A stretch of 64,000 nucleotides of DNA from contig JBAOKB010000159.1 of NCBI GenBank assembly GCA_037044905.1, forward strand, positions 62,001-126,000, in the 5' to 3' direction. The notes beneath the pieces are model-generated. The model saw only the letters and a list, made by a program, of their open reading frames with translations. It was not told the DNA's origin and ran no database searches. Source of the stretch: Hortaea werneckii (taxonomy: Eukaryota > Ascomycota > Dothideomycetes > Mycosphaerellales > Teratosphaeriaceae). The position numbers were made by a program, and so were the translations under genes. Shown here piece after piece: positions 47,419-58,082 of this stretch. How positions within the stretch are numbered: the stretch's first letter is position 1; the number at the start of each line of letters is the position of its first letter.

Positions 47419-47633
47419 GCCTACACCATTGCTGTCCGCGAGCAACAAACATCAGAGAGCACGCACGGGAAAACACTGCGGTGGTAATGTGGCGGTGTTG
47501 AAACATTAATAATACAACCGTTATCACAGCCATTCAAATTAAATCGACTATTCTACAATTGGCCGTCGCGACCTTGTGGCACGTTACATAACCCTTTGCC
47601 GTTTCATTTCAACCCAACCCGTCAATTTATCAA
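46837..47633. other. Intergenic region with microsatellite
   Basis: This is the 5' flank of the KH gene and the 3' flank of the next minus-strand gene. A tetranucleotide repeat occupies 47383-47418. No gene is supported. Confidence 0.5.
47383..47418. repeat. (GTCT)9 microsatellite
   Basis: Nine perfect GTCT units run from 47383, followed by one changed unit (GCCT). It is probably polymorphic between strains. It lies about 0.55 kb upstream of the KH-protein start and may fall in the 3' flank of the adjacent gene. Confidence 0.95.
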
Positions 47634-50255
47634 TTACTGATATCGATACTCGCTCGCGGGACGCAGTTGCTGCAGATACATCTCCCTGCCGTACTGGTCG
47701 ACATACTTCACCGCCTGCGGTGGTGCTGGCGCATATCCATACGATGGCTGTGGTGCATACTGCGGATACTCCGCAGCTCCGCCAGGCATGACGCTGACAG
47801 CCCGTTGAGGAGCTGCCGGAGGTGGCATTTCCTGGCGTGCGTATGGCGCAGGAGCAACGCTAGCTTGCCTGGCATAGCCCGCTGGCGCTGGAATCTCAGG
47901 CCTCGCGCTGTACGCCCTGGGGGCTTGTTGATATACGGGTGAAGTTGGCTCCCGCGGTTGAGGTGGAGGCGGGGGTAGCATCTGGTCATACCGCGGCACT
48001 TCGCGATACACCGGCGAGGTAGGCTCCGCTGGAGCTGGTTGTGGCGGCGGCATTGCTTCGTATCTGGGCTGGGGCTGGTAGGTAGGTGACGTTGGTTCCG
48101 GTTGTTGACGGACTCGATAACCATTCGAGTCGATGTATTCAACAGGCTGTTCATACCTCCTGGCGGGCGGCTGGGATGGAAGCGGGACAGTGCTATATGA
48201 GGGCTCATATCTCGTAGGAGGTTGCGGAGCATATGCCAAACGGCTGGATGCGCGCTCAAAGGTAGGTTGGTGCTCAAACCGTCTATCGACAGGCGCGACC
48301 GACGCTCTGGCCGAGACCGCTGTTGCAGGTGCCGGTCCTGGATCGGCCGCGTAGTATCTGTTCCCATACTGATCGACGATGATCCGCTTTGGCGGTGGTG
48401 GAGGCATCATGGCTGGGCTCTGAGCACGAGAGTAGGCCTCCTGATACTCTGGTTGTCTTGGCGGTGACGGTGCGCGGACATACTGCATCTCTTGCGCCTG
48501 GGGGACCTCCTGGTAGCGAGGTTGATAAGGTCCAACAGGCGAGTATGTCCTCGCCTGCTGCGGTGGTGAAGGAGCTTTCTGGGCGTACTGCAGACTAGCC
48601 ACTCTTCTAAGGTCCTGCGTGTCACGCTGCTTTGGCTGATACGCCGCTGGAGAAGCCACACGAAGCACAGCAGGTGAAGCAGCGGGGGCATACTCGTACT
48701 GCGGCGGTGCTCTAGGCTGCTCTGGCGCGTACTGCAAGTGTTGAGACGGGCTAGAAAGGTCAACGTGCGCAGGAGCTGGGCGAAACTGTGGCGGCGGATA
48801 GTGAGGCGCCTCTGGAACATTTGCGAGCAATGGGGGTGGCGAAAATGGTTCATCCTTGATGTATGGTTCCTGGCCCGTCTGCGGTCCTTGACGAACGGCC
48901 CGCTTATCTTCTAGACGCTTGTTTCTTTTGGTAGCTTTATCATCGCGAACTTGCTCACGCTTTCGTTTTTTGGCGCGCTTCTTCTTATTTCCGCTACCGC
49001 CATTAGCTGGAGAAGCCGTCGATGCGCGCGAAGCCGTTGGCATGGAGCGAGGGGGCGCTCGCTCCTTTTGGATCACTTCAGGTTGACCATTGACAAGTTC
49101 CAATTCGAAACCAGGCCCCTTGGCAGTGGTAAGAGGCGACACGCGGTTGGGCTGAGGGGCAGCAAGATGTGTTAGGTGATTGCGGATCACATGAGCAGGC
49201 GGCTGGGCCGGAGGTGCCTGTTGGTTGTGAGGAGTGAGAACCATGCTATCCTGCGTAATTTCCCCAGGCTCATAATCGGAGTTGTCATCATCCACATCTG
49301 TGGGCTGCTGCGCATCGTGTAGCATATCACCCACGCGTGCGCTGTCAAAAGTAGCGGCATCAGGTGGCGTGTACTCTTCATCTTCATCTTCATCCCCCAC
49401 ATCGTCAACATCGTCTGGCTCATCATCGGGATAGTATTGGGAACGTGCTTTCGTACTGTGTGCAACAAATGAGTCGGGTTGAGTGCGCTTCTGTGGCATA
49501 CGAGTTGGATGAGCATGAGAGCCCGAAGTGGCTTTCGCGGCAGGGTTGGGACGTTCGAAACCGGCCGTGAAGGCACCTGCACCTTTGTCAGAGTGCTTGC
49601 TTCCATCGTCATCAGAGGACCATTCACTTGGCGCTTGGCTTGAGTAGTAGTCATTCTCATCAAACGAGCTGGCGCTTGCCGGTCTGGCCGACTGCAAGCC
49701 GGACCTGGGCGGCACACGACTTAGCGCAGCGTTGAGAACGGCATCAATGTCTATGCGCGACAAGCCTTCAGCAGCTGGATCACCGCCGCGAGCAGCGTGT
49801 CTCCGCTGCTCCACCTGTGTCTGGAGATCACGCTCAATGCGCTGCCGCTTCAGTTGGCCCTCTGCTCTTACCAAGCTGCTGGACTTCTCTAGGAAGATAG
49901 GATCAAGGCCGCGACTTTTTGCGGCAAAAGCAGACACCGCAGCTGGTCCTCTTTGAACTGGAGCCGCTTGCGCATGAAGGCCTGGGAGACTGGGGATGCG
50001 CGTCGCAGGGGAAGATTGAAGCGTCTGCGGGTCAGTGGTAGCAGCCACGCCATTGGCGGTGGCAGCATCGGGCACGATCAGAGAAGCCTTGAGCTGCGCG
50101 ATGGCAGCAGGCGGAAGCTTGAGCGTTGAATGCTGCCCAGCAATGACGGTATCCTGCAGCTGCAACAACTGTGCGTATAACTGCTCTTCTTCCGCTGCAC
50201 TTGAGCCATGATTGACGCGCCCAGGCGCCGTGCCCATGCTCACCGCAGCGGCCAT
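47634..50255 (-). CDS. Large disordered Pro/Gln/Tyr-rich protein of unknown function
   Basis: A single 873-codon exon with a clear ATG at 50255. I recognise no catalytic domain. The N-terminus has a short helical segment (EEEQLYAQLLQLQDTVIAGQ). A middle part is acidic (DDVDDVGDEDEDEEY), followed by a basic, nuclear-signal-like stretch (KKKRAKKRKREQ). The C-terminal ~400 residues are Pro/Ala/Tyr/Gln-rich with repeated motifs: EPTSPVYR/Q several times, and DQYGNRYY, then DQYGREMY near the end. Such composition suits a nuclear or RNA/chromatin-associated, phase-separating protein, but this is inference. It shares a 449-bp divergent spacer with the Sdt1-like gene. Confidence 0.8.
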   Translation of the reverse strand: MAAAVSMGTAPGRVNHGSSAAEEEQLYAQLLQLQDTVIAGQHSTLKLPPAAIAQLKASLIVPDAATANGVAATTDPQTLQSSPATRIPSLPGLHAQAAPVQRGPAAVSAFAAKSRGLDPIFLEKSSSLVRAEGQLKRQRIERDLQTQVEQRRHAARGGDPAAEGLSRIDIDAVLNAALSRVPPRSGLQSARPASASSFDENDYYSSQAPSEWSSDDDGSKHSDKGAGAFTAGFERPNPAAKATSGSHAHPTRMPQKRTQPDSFVAHSTKARSQYYPDDEPDDVDDVGDEDEDEEYTPPDAATFDSARVGDMLHDAQQPTDVDDDNSDYEPGEITQDSMVLTPHNQQAPPAQPPAHVIRNHLTHLAAPQPNRVSPLTTAKGPGFELELVNGQPEVIQKERAPPRSMPTASRASTASPANGGSGNKKKRAKKRKREQVRDDKATKRNKRLEDKRAVRQGPQTGQEPYIKDEPFSPPPLLANVPEAPHYPPPQFRPAPAHVDLSSPSQHLQYAPEQPRAPPQYEYAPAASPAVLRVASPAAYQPKQRDTQDLRRVASLQYAQKAPSPPQQARTYSPVGPYQPRYQEVPQAQEMQYVRAPSPPRQPEYQEAYSRAQSPAMMPPPPPKRIIVDQYGNRYYAADPGPAPATAVSARASVAPVDRRFEHQPTFERASSRLAYAPQPPTRYEPSYSTVPLPSQPPARRYEQPVEYIDSNGYRVRQQPEPTSPTYQPQPRYEAMPPPQPAPAEPTSPVYREVPRYDQMLPPPPPQPREPTSPVYQQAPRAYSARPEIPAPAGYARQASVAPAPYARQEMPPPAAPQRAVSVMPGGAAEYPQYAPQPSYGYAPAPPQAVKYVDQYGREMYLQQLRPASEYRYQ

Positions 50256-50704
50256 GATCGCTGCTATCTCCTCTGCTCTTCGCTGCTGTTTCGACGTTTA
50301 CAGATCGCGATACATGGACAGCAAATTAGCTGGCGATGCGAGGAGCGAAACACACGCGCGTCAGGTACAGAGGGGCTGACCGCGATCGTCGGAGACTGCG
50401 TGTTACGCTGGTGAACATGGCGTAAGAGAAAGGAGCAGCAAGTCTCAAGTCTCAAGTCGAGTGTACACTAGTCGCTGGCGCTTGGGCCACCGCGAGCTAA
50501 ACTGCGGCGAGAGCGGAACAATAATTGGAACGGAACGTGCCTGGAGAGCGACGTGGATTCGCTGACTGCCCAGATGGTTCGACTGTCTCGCCACAGTCAT
50601 TGCATACTTATTGCATACGGACGTACAATCGAAAGCGAACAGGTATTTCAGTCACTGTCTCTCTCCGCTCCACCATCCATTCATCCTCCACGTCACCTGA
50701 GAGC
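50256..50704. promoter_or_regulatory. Short divergent promoter region
   Basis: 449 bp separate the starts of the disordered-protein gene and the nucleotidase gene. Both 5' leaders must fit here, so this is a good candidate bidirectional promoter. No motif is named. Confidence 0.5.
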
Positions 50705-51445
50705 ATGGCCGCAAGCACACAACTTAATGGGGCCGCCACCAATGGCACGTCCATTGCCACCCCAACAAACAAGAAAGTCTTCTTCTTTGATATTGACAAC
50801 TGCCTGTATCCCAAATCGTACCAAATCCACGAGCGGATGGCAGTGCTCATCGACAAGTACTTCCGGGAACACCTCGCCATTTCATCGGAAGACGCCACCG
50901 AACTGCACCAGCGGTACTACAAGGACTACGGGCTCGCCATTGAAGGCCTAGTGCGGCATCACAAAGTCGATCCATTGGAATATAACGACAAGGTCGACGA
51001 CGCACTGCCTCTTGACGAGATCATCCAGCCGAATCCAAGACTACGCCAACTGATCGAGGACATTGACCGGGATCAGGTCAAGTTATGGCTCTTCACCAAC
51101 GCCTACAAGAACCACGGACAGCGCGTCATAAGACTCCTAGGACTCGAAGACCTTTTCGAAGGCATGACCTATTGCGACTACGCTGCCGGGACCAACTTAC
51201 TCTGCAAACCTCGGCCGGAAATGTACGCGAAAGCGATGCGGGATGCCGGGGTGCAGGATGTCAAGCAGTGTTACTTTGTCGATGACTCGGCACTCAACGC
51301 GCGAGGGGGCAAGAAGTATGGATGGAAGGCTGCGCATCTGGTGGAGCCGTCAAGCAAAGCGCCTGAGGCGCCTGTCGCGGACTTTCAAATCTCCGACTTG
51401 GAGGAGTTGAGGACGGTATTTCCGGAGGTTTTCAAGCAATCGTGA
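50705..51445 (+). CDS. HAD-family pyrimidine 5'-nucleotidase (Sdt1/Phm8-like)
   Basis: The enzyme dephosphorylates pyrimidine or other nucleoside monophosphates; the yeast relatives are Sdt1 and Phm8. HAD motif I is FFFDIDNCLYP near residue 25, with the two Asp in the DxD arrangement. Motif II is WLFTNAYKNH, motif III includes CKPRPEMY, and motif IV is CYFVDDSALNARGG. The cap domain has DYGLAIEGLVRHHKVDPLEYN, typical for the class. The length from the ATG at 50705 is 246 residues; the frame stays open upstream to 50525, but that part is not family-like. Single exon, intact. Confidence 0.93.
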   Translation: MAASTQLNGAATNGTSIATPTNKKVFFFDIDNCLYPKSYQIHERMAVLIDKYFREHLAISSEDATELHQRYYKDYGLAIEGLVRHHKVDPLEYNDKVDDALPLDEIIQPNPRLRQLIEDIDRDQVKLWLFTNAYKNHGQRVIRLLGLEDLFEGMTYCDYAAGTNLLCKPRPEMYAKAMRDAGVQDVKQCYFVDDSALNARGGKKYGWKAAHLVEPSSKAPEAPVADFQISDLEELRTVFPEVFKQS

Positions 51446-52179
51446 CTCCCACGCGTAGGGTCTCTTTTCAGGCCCTCTCGAGTGCTGCAGAGCAGTCAAG
51501 CCTCCTATTCGACGCGACTGGGATACGATAGACTTGAACTAGATCTAAGGCCTAGTCTTTCCAGGACTTGGCAACAAACGAGAAGCCGATTAGACGGACG
51601 GGAGCTTTCAGAGGCGAGACACCGTACATTGCAATACCGGTCCTCTATAGTTTCCAACCACTCGCCTTGGAATTGGCGAAACCTCTCCCGATTTTGGACA
51701 CGCAGTAGAATACGACTGCCGAAATTACGATAGACGATAAATGAGATATACGCATTGAGCAGGGACAGAGGGATGATTAGACTTTGAAAGGGAAGATTTT
51801 TATCCAACCATATTCTAGAATCGGCATTGCTAGGTCGACCAAGGATCGTCTCGGTAGAGTGAATTTCCGAATGGAGAGGCACACCATGTAGACCACCCAT
51901 ACGGTATGACGGCTCGCGGTTGGTATCGCTATCCTGTATAATCTCGAGTCTAGTGAGGAAGATTTAGCACTATTTCAAATCTCTATCAGCAATTTGCAGA
52001 GGATCATTTTACTGCCGCAACCGACTATCAACTCTTCCTGCGCTTCTCGTGAAGACTCGCCTGGTTTTCTAATTGTTGGGGGGCGGGGGAAGATGGGGAA
52101 AAAGATGAACAAGGGGAAAAGAGCATCCCCATCCCTACACTCCAGAACGGAAAACACCGCCCCTCTATCTCCCCCCTTT
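51446..52179. other. Convergent intergenic region
   Basis: This lies between the nucleotidase and AhpC/TSA-like stops. I see no gene or repeat. It probably holds the 3' ends of both transcripts. Confidence 0.5.
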
Positions 52180-52869
52180 TCACCGCCCAAGCGCCCTGAC
52201 CGCCTCCTCGAAATCCGGAACATCATCCGCCCTCTCCGCCGCCCTTCCCCACTTAACCACCATCCCGTCCCCATCCCCTTTCCCATCAACCCCAACAGCA
52301 AAAAACCCGGAAACCTGCCACCGACTCCCACTCTCCGTCGGCCGATTCCAAATCCCCTCCTCACTGCCCAACCGCCACACCTCCCCCAGCGCGGAAGGGG
52401 ACAAGACATGCGCGTACCCCGCCACACCTAGTCCCCACGCACGGTAGATCTCCAGCTCCTCGTCCACGACGACGCGGAGGTTGCGGGGCTCGGATCCCGC
52501 TTGCGGGAGCGATTGGAGCCAGGTTTCCGTTGCGGTGGCGGAACTGTGCGAGATGGCGATGAAGTCGATGGAGTCCCCTGACCCACCGCCGCCGCCAGAG
52601 CCCCTATGTTCGCGGGCGGTTTCGCGGAGGTTCAGGAAAGTTTTCTCCGCGAAGGGACAGCCGCAGTGGCGGAGGAAGGCGAGGATGGTGGGTTTGGGAC
52701 CGCCGTCGGGACTCGGTTGGAAGGAGAGTTTAGGGACAGAGGGGGGTTTGTCGCCGATTTGGGGGACGGGGGGGATGTCATCTTCGTCTTTTTCGTTCTT
52801 GTCGTTGTCTTTTTCGACGGCTGGTGGTTTGGGGGCGAACCAGGAGGAGAGTTCTTGCTGGAGGCTCAT
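52180..52869 (-). CDS. AhpC/TSA-type thioredoxin-fold protein
   Basis: A 229-residue protein of the fungal AhpC/TSA antioxidant-like family. The strand-helix core with the redox site appears as TILAFLRHCGCPFAEKTFLNLRE near residue 60-83; the cysteines are spaced C-x-C, not the CxxC of thioredoxin. Later strands include FIAISHSSATATETW and RNLRVVVDEELEIYRAWGLG, which are typical of PRXL2-like proteins. The N-terminus is acidic/Lys-rich and lacks a signal peptide, suggesting the cytosol or nucleus. There is one exon and no frameshift. Peroxidase activity is plausible from the fold but not proven. Confidence 0.82.
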   Translation of the reverse strand: MSLQQELSSWFAPKPPAVEKDNDKNEKDEDDIPPVPQIGDKPPSVPKLSFQPSPDGGPKPTILAFLRHCGCPFAEKTFLNLRETAREHRGSGGGGGSGDSIDFIAISHSSATATETWLQSLPQAGSEPRNLRVVVDEELEIYRAWGLGVAGYAHVLSPSALGEVWRLGSEEGIWNRPTESGSRWQVSGFFAVGVDGKGDGDGMVVKWGRAAERADDVPDFEEAVRALGR

Positions 52870-54061
52870 GTTTGGGGGCTGGATCTGCAGGTCCGGTTGA
52901 TTTGGTGGAAGAGATCACGTCCTTGGGTTGCTTTATTTTTCTTCCTGTAGTGTGCGTATAAAGACCATTCAGATGGCGATCTCAAATGTGAATATACTTC
53001 AAGGAAGAATCCCAATAACGCACCATATCTAGCTAGGGAGGTAGCCTAGATTCATGTCAGGTGCGACAAATTGCGTCATCGTCCGCGCTACTATTAACCT
53101 TGAGCTTCTTTCAACACACACGAACCAGCCGATTCATGAGCTGACACTCAAGTTGCCAAGATGCGTGTCGGTATAGAAACGTAAGACAGAGGGAAAGATA
53201 AATAAACAATCCATAGTGCAGTCTGAAGAATTTAGGAAAACACACTGCACAAGCTATATGACCAGTGCCCATAATGGGAAATCTTCCTTGCATTACCACC
53301 TCCCATCTTAAAACCCACATGAGCGCATCCATATTATTCCCAAACAATGCCCTTCCAACCCTTTCCTTGAGCCCAATCTCTCACGAATAACGTCTTCCCA
53401 CTTTGAAGCCAGCACCAGAGAGAGTGAAAAAAAAAAAAAAAAGTATGAAAAGAAGAACAAAAGGAACAAAAAGTCTTTGATCATTTCCCCTCCTAGACAT
53501 TAGCCCAAAAAGCCCTTTCCACGGCCCAGTTGGACCATCCAGCCATTCAGAGAAAAATGAGGTCGACGATGATTATCATCTCACTAGGGGCGGGGAAAGA
53601 AATGCAAGATCCCGAAACCCCCTCTCTCTCCCTTCCCCCGCTCCCCGTCCCCCCCCCCAAAAAAAAAATAAAAAAAGCACCTAACCGATCAGTTTCTCCT
53701 CCGGACGGGACAAAGCAGGCAGGAAAAGGCGAGAGATGGGAGGAAGGGATGGCAAAAGGGAGTAAGACGATGGAAGGGATTCAACACCGCCGAACGGCAA
53801 AATTCACCAAAGAAGGGGGAGAAAAAAAAAAAAAAAAAAGGAAAAGGAAAGGAAAGGAAAGGAAGAGAGGGAGAAAAAGAAGGAAAAAGAAAAGGAGAGA
53901 GGCATGAGAGGGGCTGAGAGGGAGAGGAAGAAAAGTAAGATTCTCATAAAAAAAAAAAAAAAGATTTCCCCCATCCTTGTCCAACCCGGAAAAACAACAA
54001 GGGCCCACCCCAAAAAGAAAAAAACAAGCTCAATCAAACACACAACAAAAGTCCCCCTCCG
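52870..54061. other. Intergenic region with long purine tract
   Basis: The right part lies just downstream of the RhoGAP gene and is rich in A and G runs (53430-53445, 53655-53680, 53809-53902, 53949-53963). Open frames here are products of that low complexity. No gene is supported. Confidence 0.6.
53809..53902. repeat. 94-bp uninterrupted polypurine tract
   Basis: Every base from 53809 to 53902 is A or G, with A18-type runs and GGAAA iterations. On the RhoGAP transcript strand this is a pyrimidine tract within the probable 3' UTR. Such tracts can form triplex DNA and are difficult to sequence accurately. Confidence 0.9.
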
Positions 54062-57000
54062 CTACTCGCCCCCAACCCCACCAAAAATCACCTCCTGCAG
54101 ATCAAGCAACGCCTGCAGCGCGGTGCGCTGGGCCTGCATATCGCTCATCTCACGCTCGATACTGAGGGGCCGCATGATGGTCGGGGCAAAGACGACGGAA
54201 AGATTCAGGGGCGTCATAAGGTTCTCAGACTCGAACTTCATGACGCGGGCGAGGTGCTGGACGAGGTACTCGAGGACGTCGCGGTGGCGGTCGGGGAGGT
54301 CATGGACAGCATTGCGGAGGTCGTCGGCCTGTTTGGCCTTGTTATCGGCGGAGGTGGAGCCGGCTTCGAGGAAAGTCTCGTAGACGTCGTAGGTGATGAG
54401 GGGGGTGGGGAGTTTGCGGAAATATTGTTTCAGGGCGGACGTGACGGCGTGGATGTCGAGGTCCGGGTCGGAGATGTCGAAGTGGTGGCCGTCCTTTTCG
54501 AACCCTTGCTGGACCTGCTTGACTTGGCCCGACCCGCCGGATTTGCGGTAGATGCCTTCCATGTCCATGCCGCGGGCCTCGACTTCTTCGACGCAGCGCG
54601 TGACGATGCTGGGGATCATGCGCTTTTCGAAGTCGCAGCGGGCTTCGAGCTCGGAGCCGAAGAGGGCTGGAAGATCTGTTAGTTGGGGTTCTTCCTCCTT
54701 TCGTGATTTGAGGTGTGGACTTACTTGAGGGAGGAGCAGCGGCAGGGTTAGACAAGTTGGCACTGCTGGTGTTCTTCATGCTTGTCAGGCCCGCCTGCTT
54801 TGTCCCGGCATTCTTCTGGCCTAACCATCCAAAGCCAGCACCACCTTTCCCGTCACCCATTTGCTGCTTATTCACACCGCCTTGATCACTACCGCCAGTC
54901 GCCTGCTGGGTCTGATTATAAGGCATGCCAATGTCGCCATAGGGCATGCCGATATCTTTGCGTTCAGGGACACGTTCCGCTGCAAACGCGCCTTTGAGCC
55001 CCTTGGTCACGTTCTTCGCCATTTTCTCGCCGCCCTTGCGCCAGTTGAATTTCTTCGGCTGCCCCTTGCGGATGTTGACGACTTGTGGTGAAGTCAACAC
55101 CGTTGCCGGCTCAGCTTCAGTTTCTTGCAACAGGTTCGGCATCGAAGAATCGGTGTTGACGAGATTGAGGTTGCGTACATCAGTCGTGCCAGGCGCATCA
55201 GACTTAGCACCCGGATGATAGATACCGAGTCCGTTGGCGCCTCCTGCACCATTCGGCACCCGGTTCGCCTTGTACGTCTCCTGAATGCTGTGCACGAGCT
55301 GATTATTCATTTCCAGCAGCTGCACGTTCTTGCTCGAGAGGGACTCGTATTCTGAGAAGCCCTTGTCCTTCATCTGAATCAGCGTGCCAATCTCGTCGGT
55401 CAATTCGTTTCGCTTATGCATAAGCTCTTCAATCTGATTGCTCATCTGATCCTTCACTCGTTGAAGCGATTCGGCAAAGTCCTTTAGGATGTCGGTCTTC
55501 AAGGCGTTCAAATCAAGGGGTTGATTGCTGTCCTTGGCCGTCTTTAGATGTTGTGTCATACTCTCCAGCTCGGCGACCACCATTTCGCGCTGCGTGTCCA
55601 GAACGACCATAGTGTCACGTTTCTGGCGCAGCTCAGTGGTAACATTCTGAATCTCATCGGAGCTATTTGCCTTTTCTTGCAAGAGGCCGTTCTGCTGCTC
55701 CAATTCAGCTATGCGCGCCGTCTGTCTCCTGATGACTGCTCTAAGAGCTTCAATCGGCTCCTTGTTGGTTGGCGAAGATATGCTTGGACTACCGACTTGC
55801 ATAGGAGAGCTTATCTCCATCTGTCCTTCCCGCGGGGACTGGGAAGATTTGCCAGCCGAGCTCAGGCCTCTGTCGCTGAAGCTACGCCCGTGTTTGACAG
55901 CATTCGATACTCTCCGTAACATCGAAGAATGTGTCTCGCCAGTCTGAGGATCCTTGCTCTCCCTCTTCTCGCCACGCATGATCCGCGTCATTTCCTCCTC
56001 CATTGAGAATGCGCCATCTGCATGCTTAGGCAGTCCTGCGCTTCGCAGCGTCGGCGAAAGCTGGCCGTCCGATTTTGCCTCGCTCTGCATGGTGCTAATG
56101 GACTCGCTATTCTTATGTCTCTGCTCCGCTGGAGGAGGCGGCGGCGGTGCTCTCGGTGCAATGAAGTCGCCATTTGAAACGGATTTGCTGGGCGCTGAAG
56201 GTCTGCTAGAGTTGCGTGGCGGCGGTCCTTCTAGGCTTCCTCGATGCGGCGATTCAAGCATGTGCTGACCAGAGGCTCTTGCATTATCACGTGAAACAGT
56301 GCTTTGTGCGTCAACAAATGAAGGTATTGACGAAGCGGAGCTTCTGCGCGCATGACCCGAAGGTGCGCCAGCAGATGGCGCTTGTGGTTCTGGAGTTGGA
56401 GCTTTTGGCCTGAGCGCAGGCGCCGCCAAAGAGTCGCCACGTGCTGGCCTGTCCGCGTGCCTAGGAGGTGGAGGCATCGCGTTCGGCACTGCATTCTCTC
56501 TCCGCCGAGGGTCATCGAAGGGATTGACGCCTCTCTCATCCGAATCTTCCGAAACAGGCGAGACATTCCTCTCCGTAACATCGTCGTGAGTACCGGTGTC
56601 TACAGGGGAAACAACCGGAGAAGATTTGGCTTTTGAGCTGCTTCGTGAGCCGGCCTTCTTGGTCTTCGGTACATCCTGCAGCTTGAAGCCTTCGTTGGGC
56701 TGCAAGGTGAAAGAGCTCGTATCCAGATGTTGTGGCTTTGGCCGTTCCAGTCTTCCGTCCTGTCCAGTGGCAGTAGCTGGAGAAGCAGTCGTCGAGCCCG
56801 AGGCAGGTGTTGTGGTTCCAGATTGATGCTTCCTTTGCCGACCCTTCTCTTGGTATAGTATGTGCGGGCTTGATTTGGGCTGCGTGCTAGCTCGATTTGC
56901 GTCGCGATCGCGCTCCGTAGAAACCGATCGTGAAGAAGATGGACGCTCGTCGCGAAGTGCGTCTCGAGGGGGCGGTCTGGTCGACAGCCGTCCGCCGAAG

Positions 57001-58082
57001 AAATAATCTTTGGGCGGTCTGCTCTCTCGTTGTGTGGGCGGCGAGGGATCGGGAGGACGGTTGACTGGCTTGCGCGAAACCGCTGGAGCTGGAGCTGGGG
57101 CAGGGTTCGGATCAAAGGCCATTGGCAAAAAGCCACGCTCTTCACCGTCCTCAGCCTCGGAGGACACATTTGAAGGCCTGCTGGTCTCGCCGTAAGTGCT
57201 CGCTGGTAACGTCGGGCCATCAGCTGTTACCATGTCAGTTGTCTTCATCCGTTGTTTCAGCCACTGATCGCATGTGAACCCACCATTCCGAGCGTCATCC
57301 GACATGGGTGATACATCTCTCCTCATCTTGCTGATTGAAGCATCTCTCTTCGACTTCAAGTGCTGTCTTGGTGATCTTCGGCCGCTGTGATCTGAATACG
57401 GGTCGGATAACGGAGTCTCTGTATCGGGAGTGAAAGCGCTCTGCGATGCAGCACCGGGTGGCAAGGATGGGAGTGCCTTCTCAATCGTCGTGTTGGCGCC
57501 GCCTTGTGCCTGTCTCGTGCCGCCCGTCTTTGCCTTCTTCCGCCGGCGAGCCATGAGGCTCTCGTGACAGCTCATGCAAAAGATACCTTGGGACGTACGC
57601 GCATAGCGCAGGTTCTCAATCTTCCTCTTGCAGTTGCGACATCGAAAGCAGGCAGCACAAAATGCCTGGTCTCCCGTGAGGATGGCCAGGTCTTCAATCT
57701 TGTTGCCACATGCGTTGCAGCTGTAGGTACAATTGTTGCAGATGAGCGAGCCATCGCCCAACAGGAGCAGATTGGCATCGGAGTCGAGGAGGGTGCCGCA
57801 CGTGTTGCATCGGAAGCAGTCTATGTGCCATCTATTGCCGGCTGCTCCACTGTCAGCCATTGCTAATTGTATACCACACTATGCATGATCTTACCCAGCT
57901 CGAACGCCTTGCCCTCCTCTAAGATCTGTACAACGCCCATGTCAGCATTCATGTTCCCATTCCCACCGACTTGTTGGACATGATCATACCTCTCCGCAAC
58001 CTTTGCAGGGGTAGACGAGGTCTTCCTGATCATGCAGCGACTCATCGTACACACCGGGCGACTCGACCTGAATGGCAGCCAT
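54062..58082 (-). CDS. LIM-domain Rho GTPase-activating protein (Rga-type)
   Basis: Rga proteins switch off Rho/Cdc42 GTPases at growth sites. Four exons (57990-58082, 57895-57925, 54725-57841, 54062-54675) join in frame to 1284 residues. The first LIM domain (YPCKGCGEILEEGKAFELAG, then NRWHIDCFRCNTC) is built from three exons; the second follows (YSCNACGNKIEDL..CAACFRCRNC..CMSC). A long Ser/Pro-rich disordered middle comes next, then a coiled coil (RQTARIAELEQQNGLLQEKA and after), and a C-terminal RhoGAP domain with the arginine finger in GIYRKSG. Exon 3 uses the AG ending at 57842, which restores ELAGNRWH; a nearer AG gives an early stop. The third intron is only 49 bp. Confidence 0.93.
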
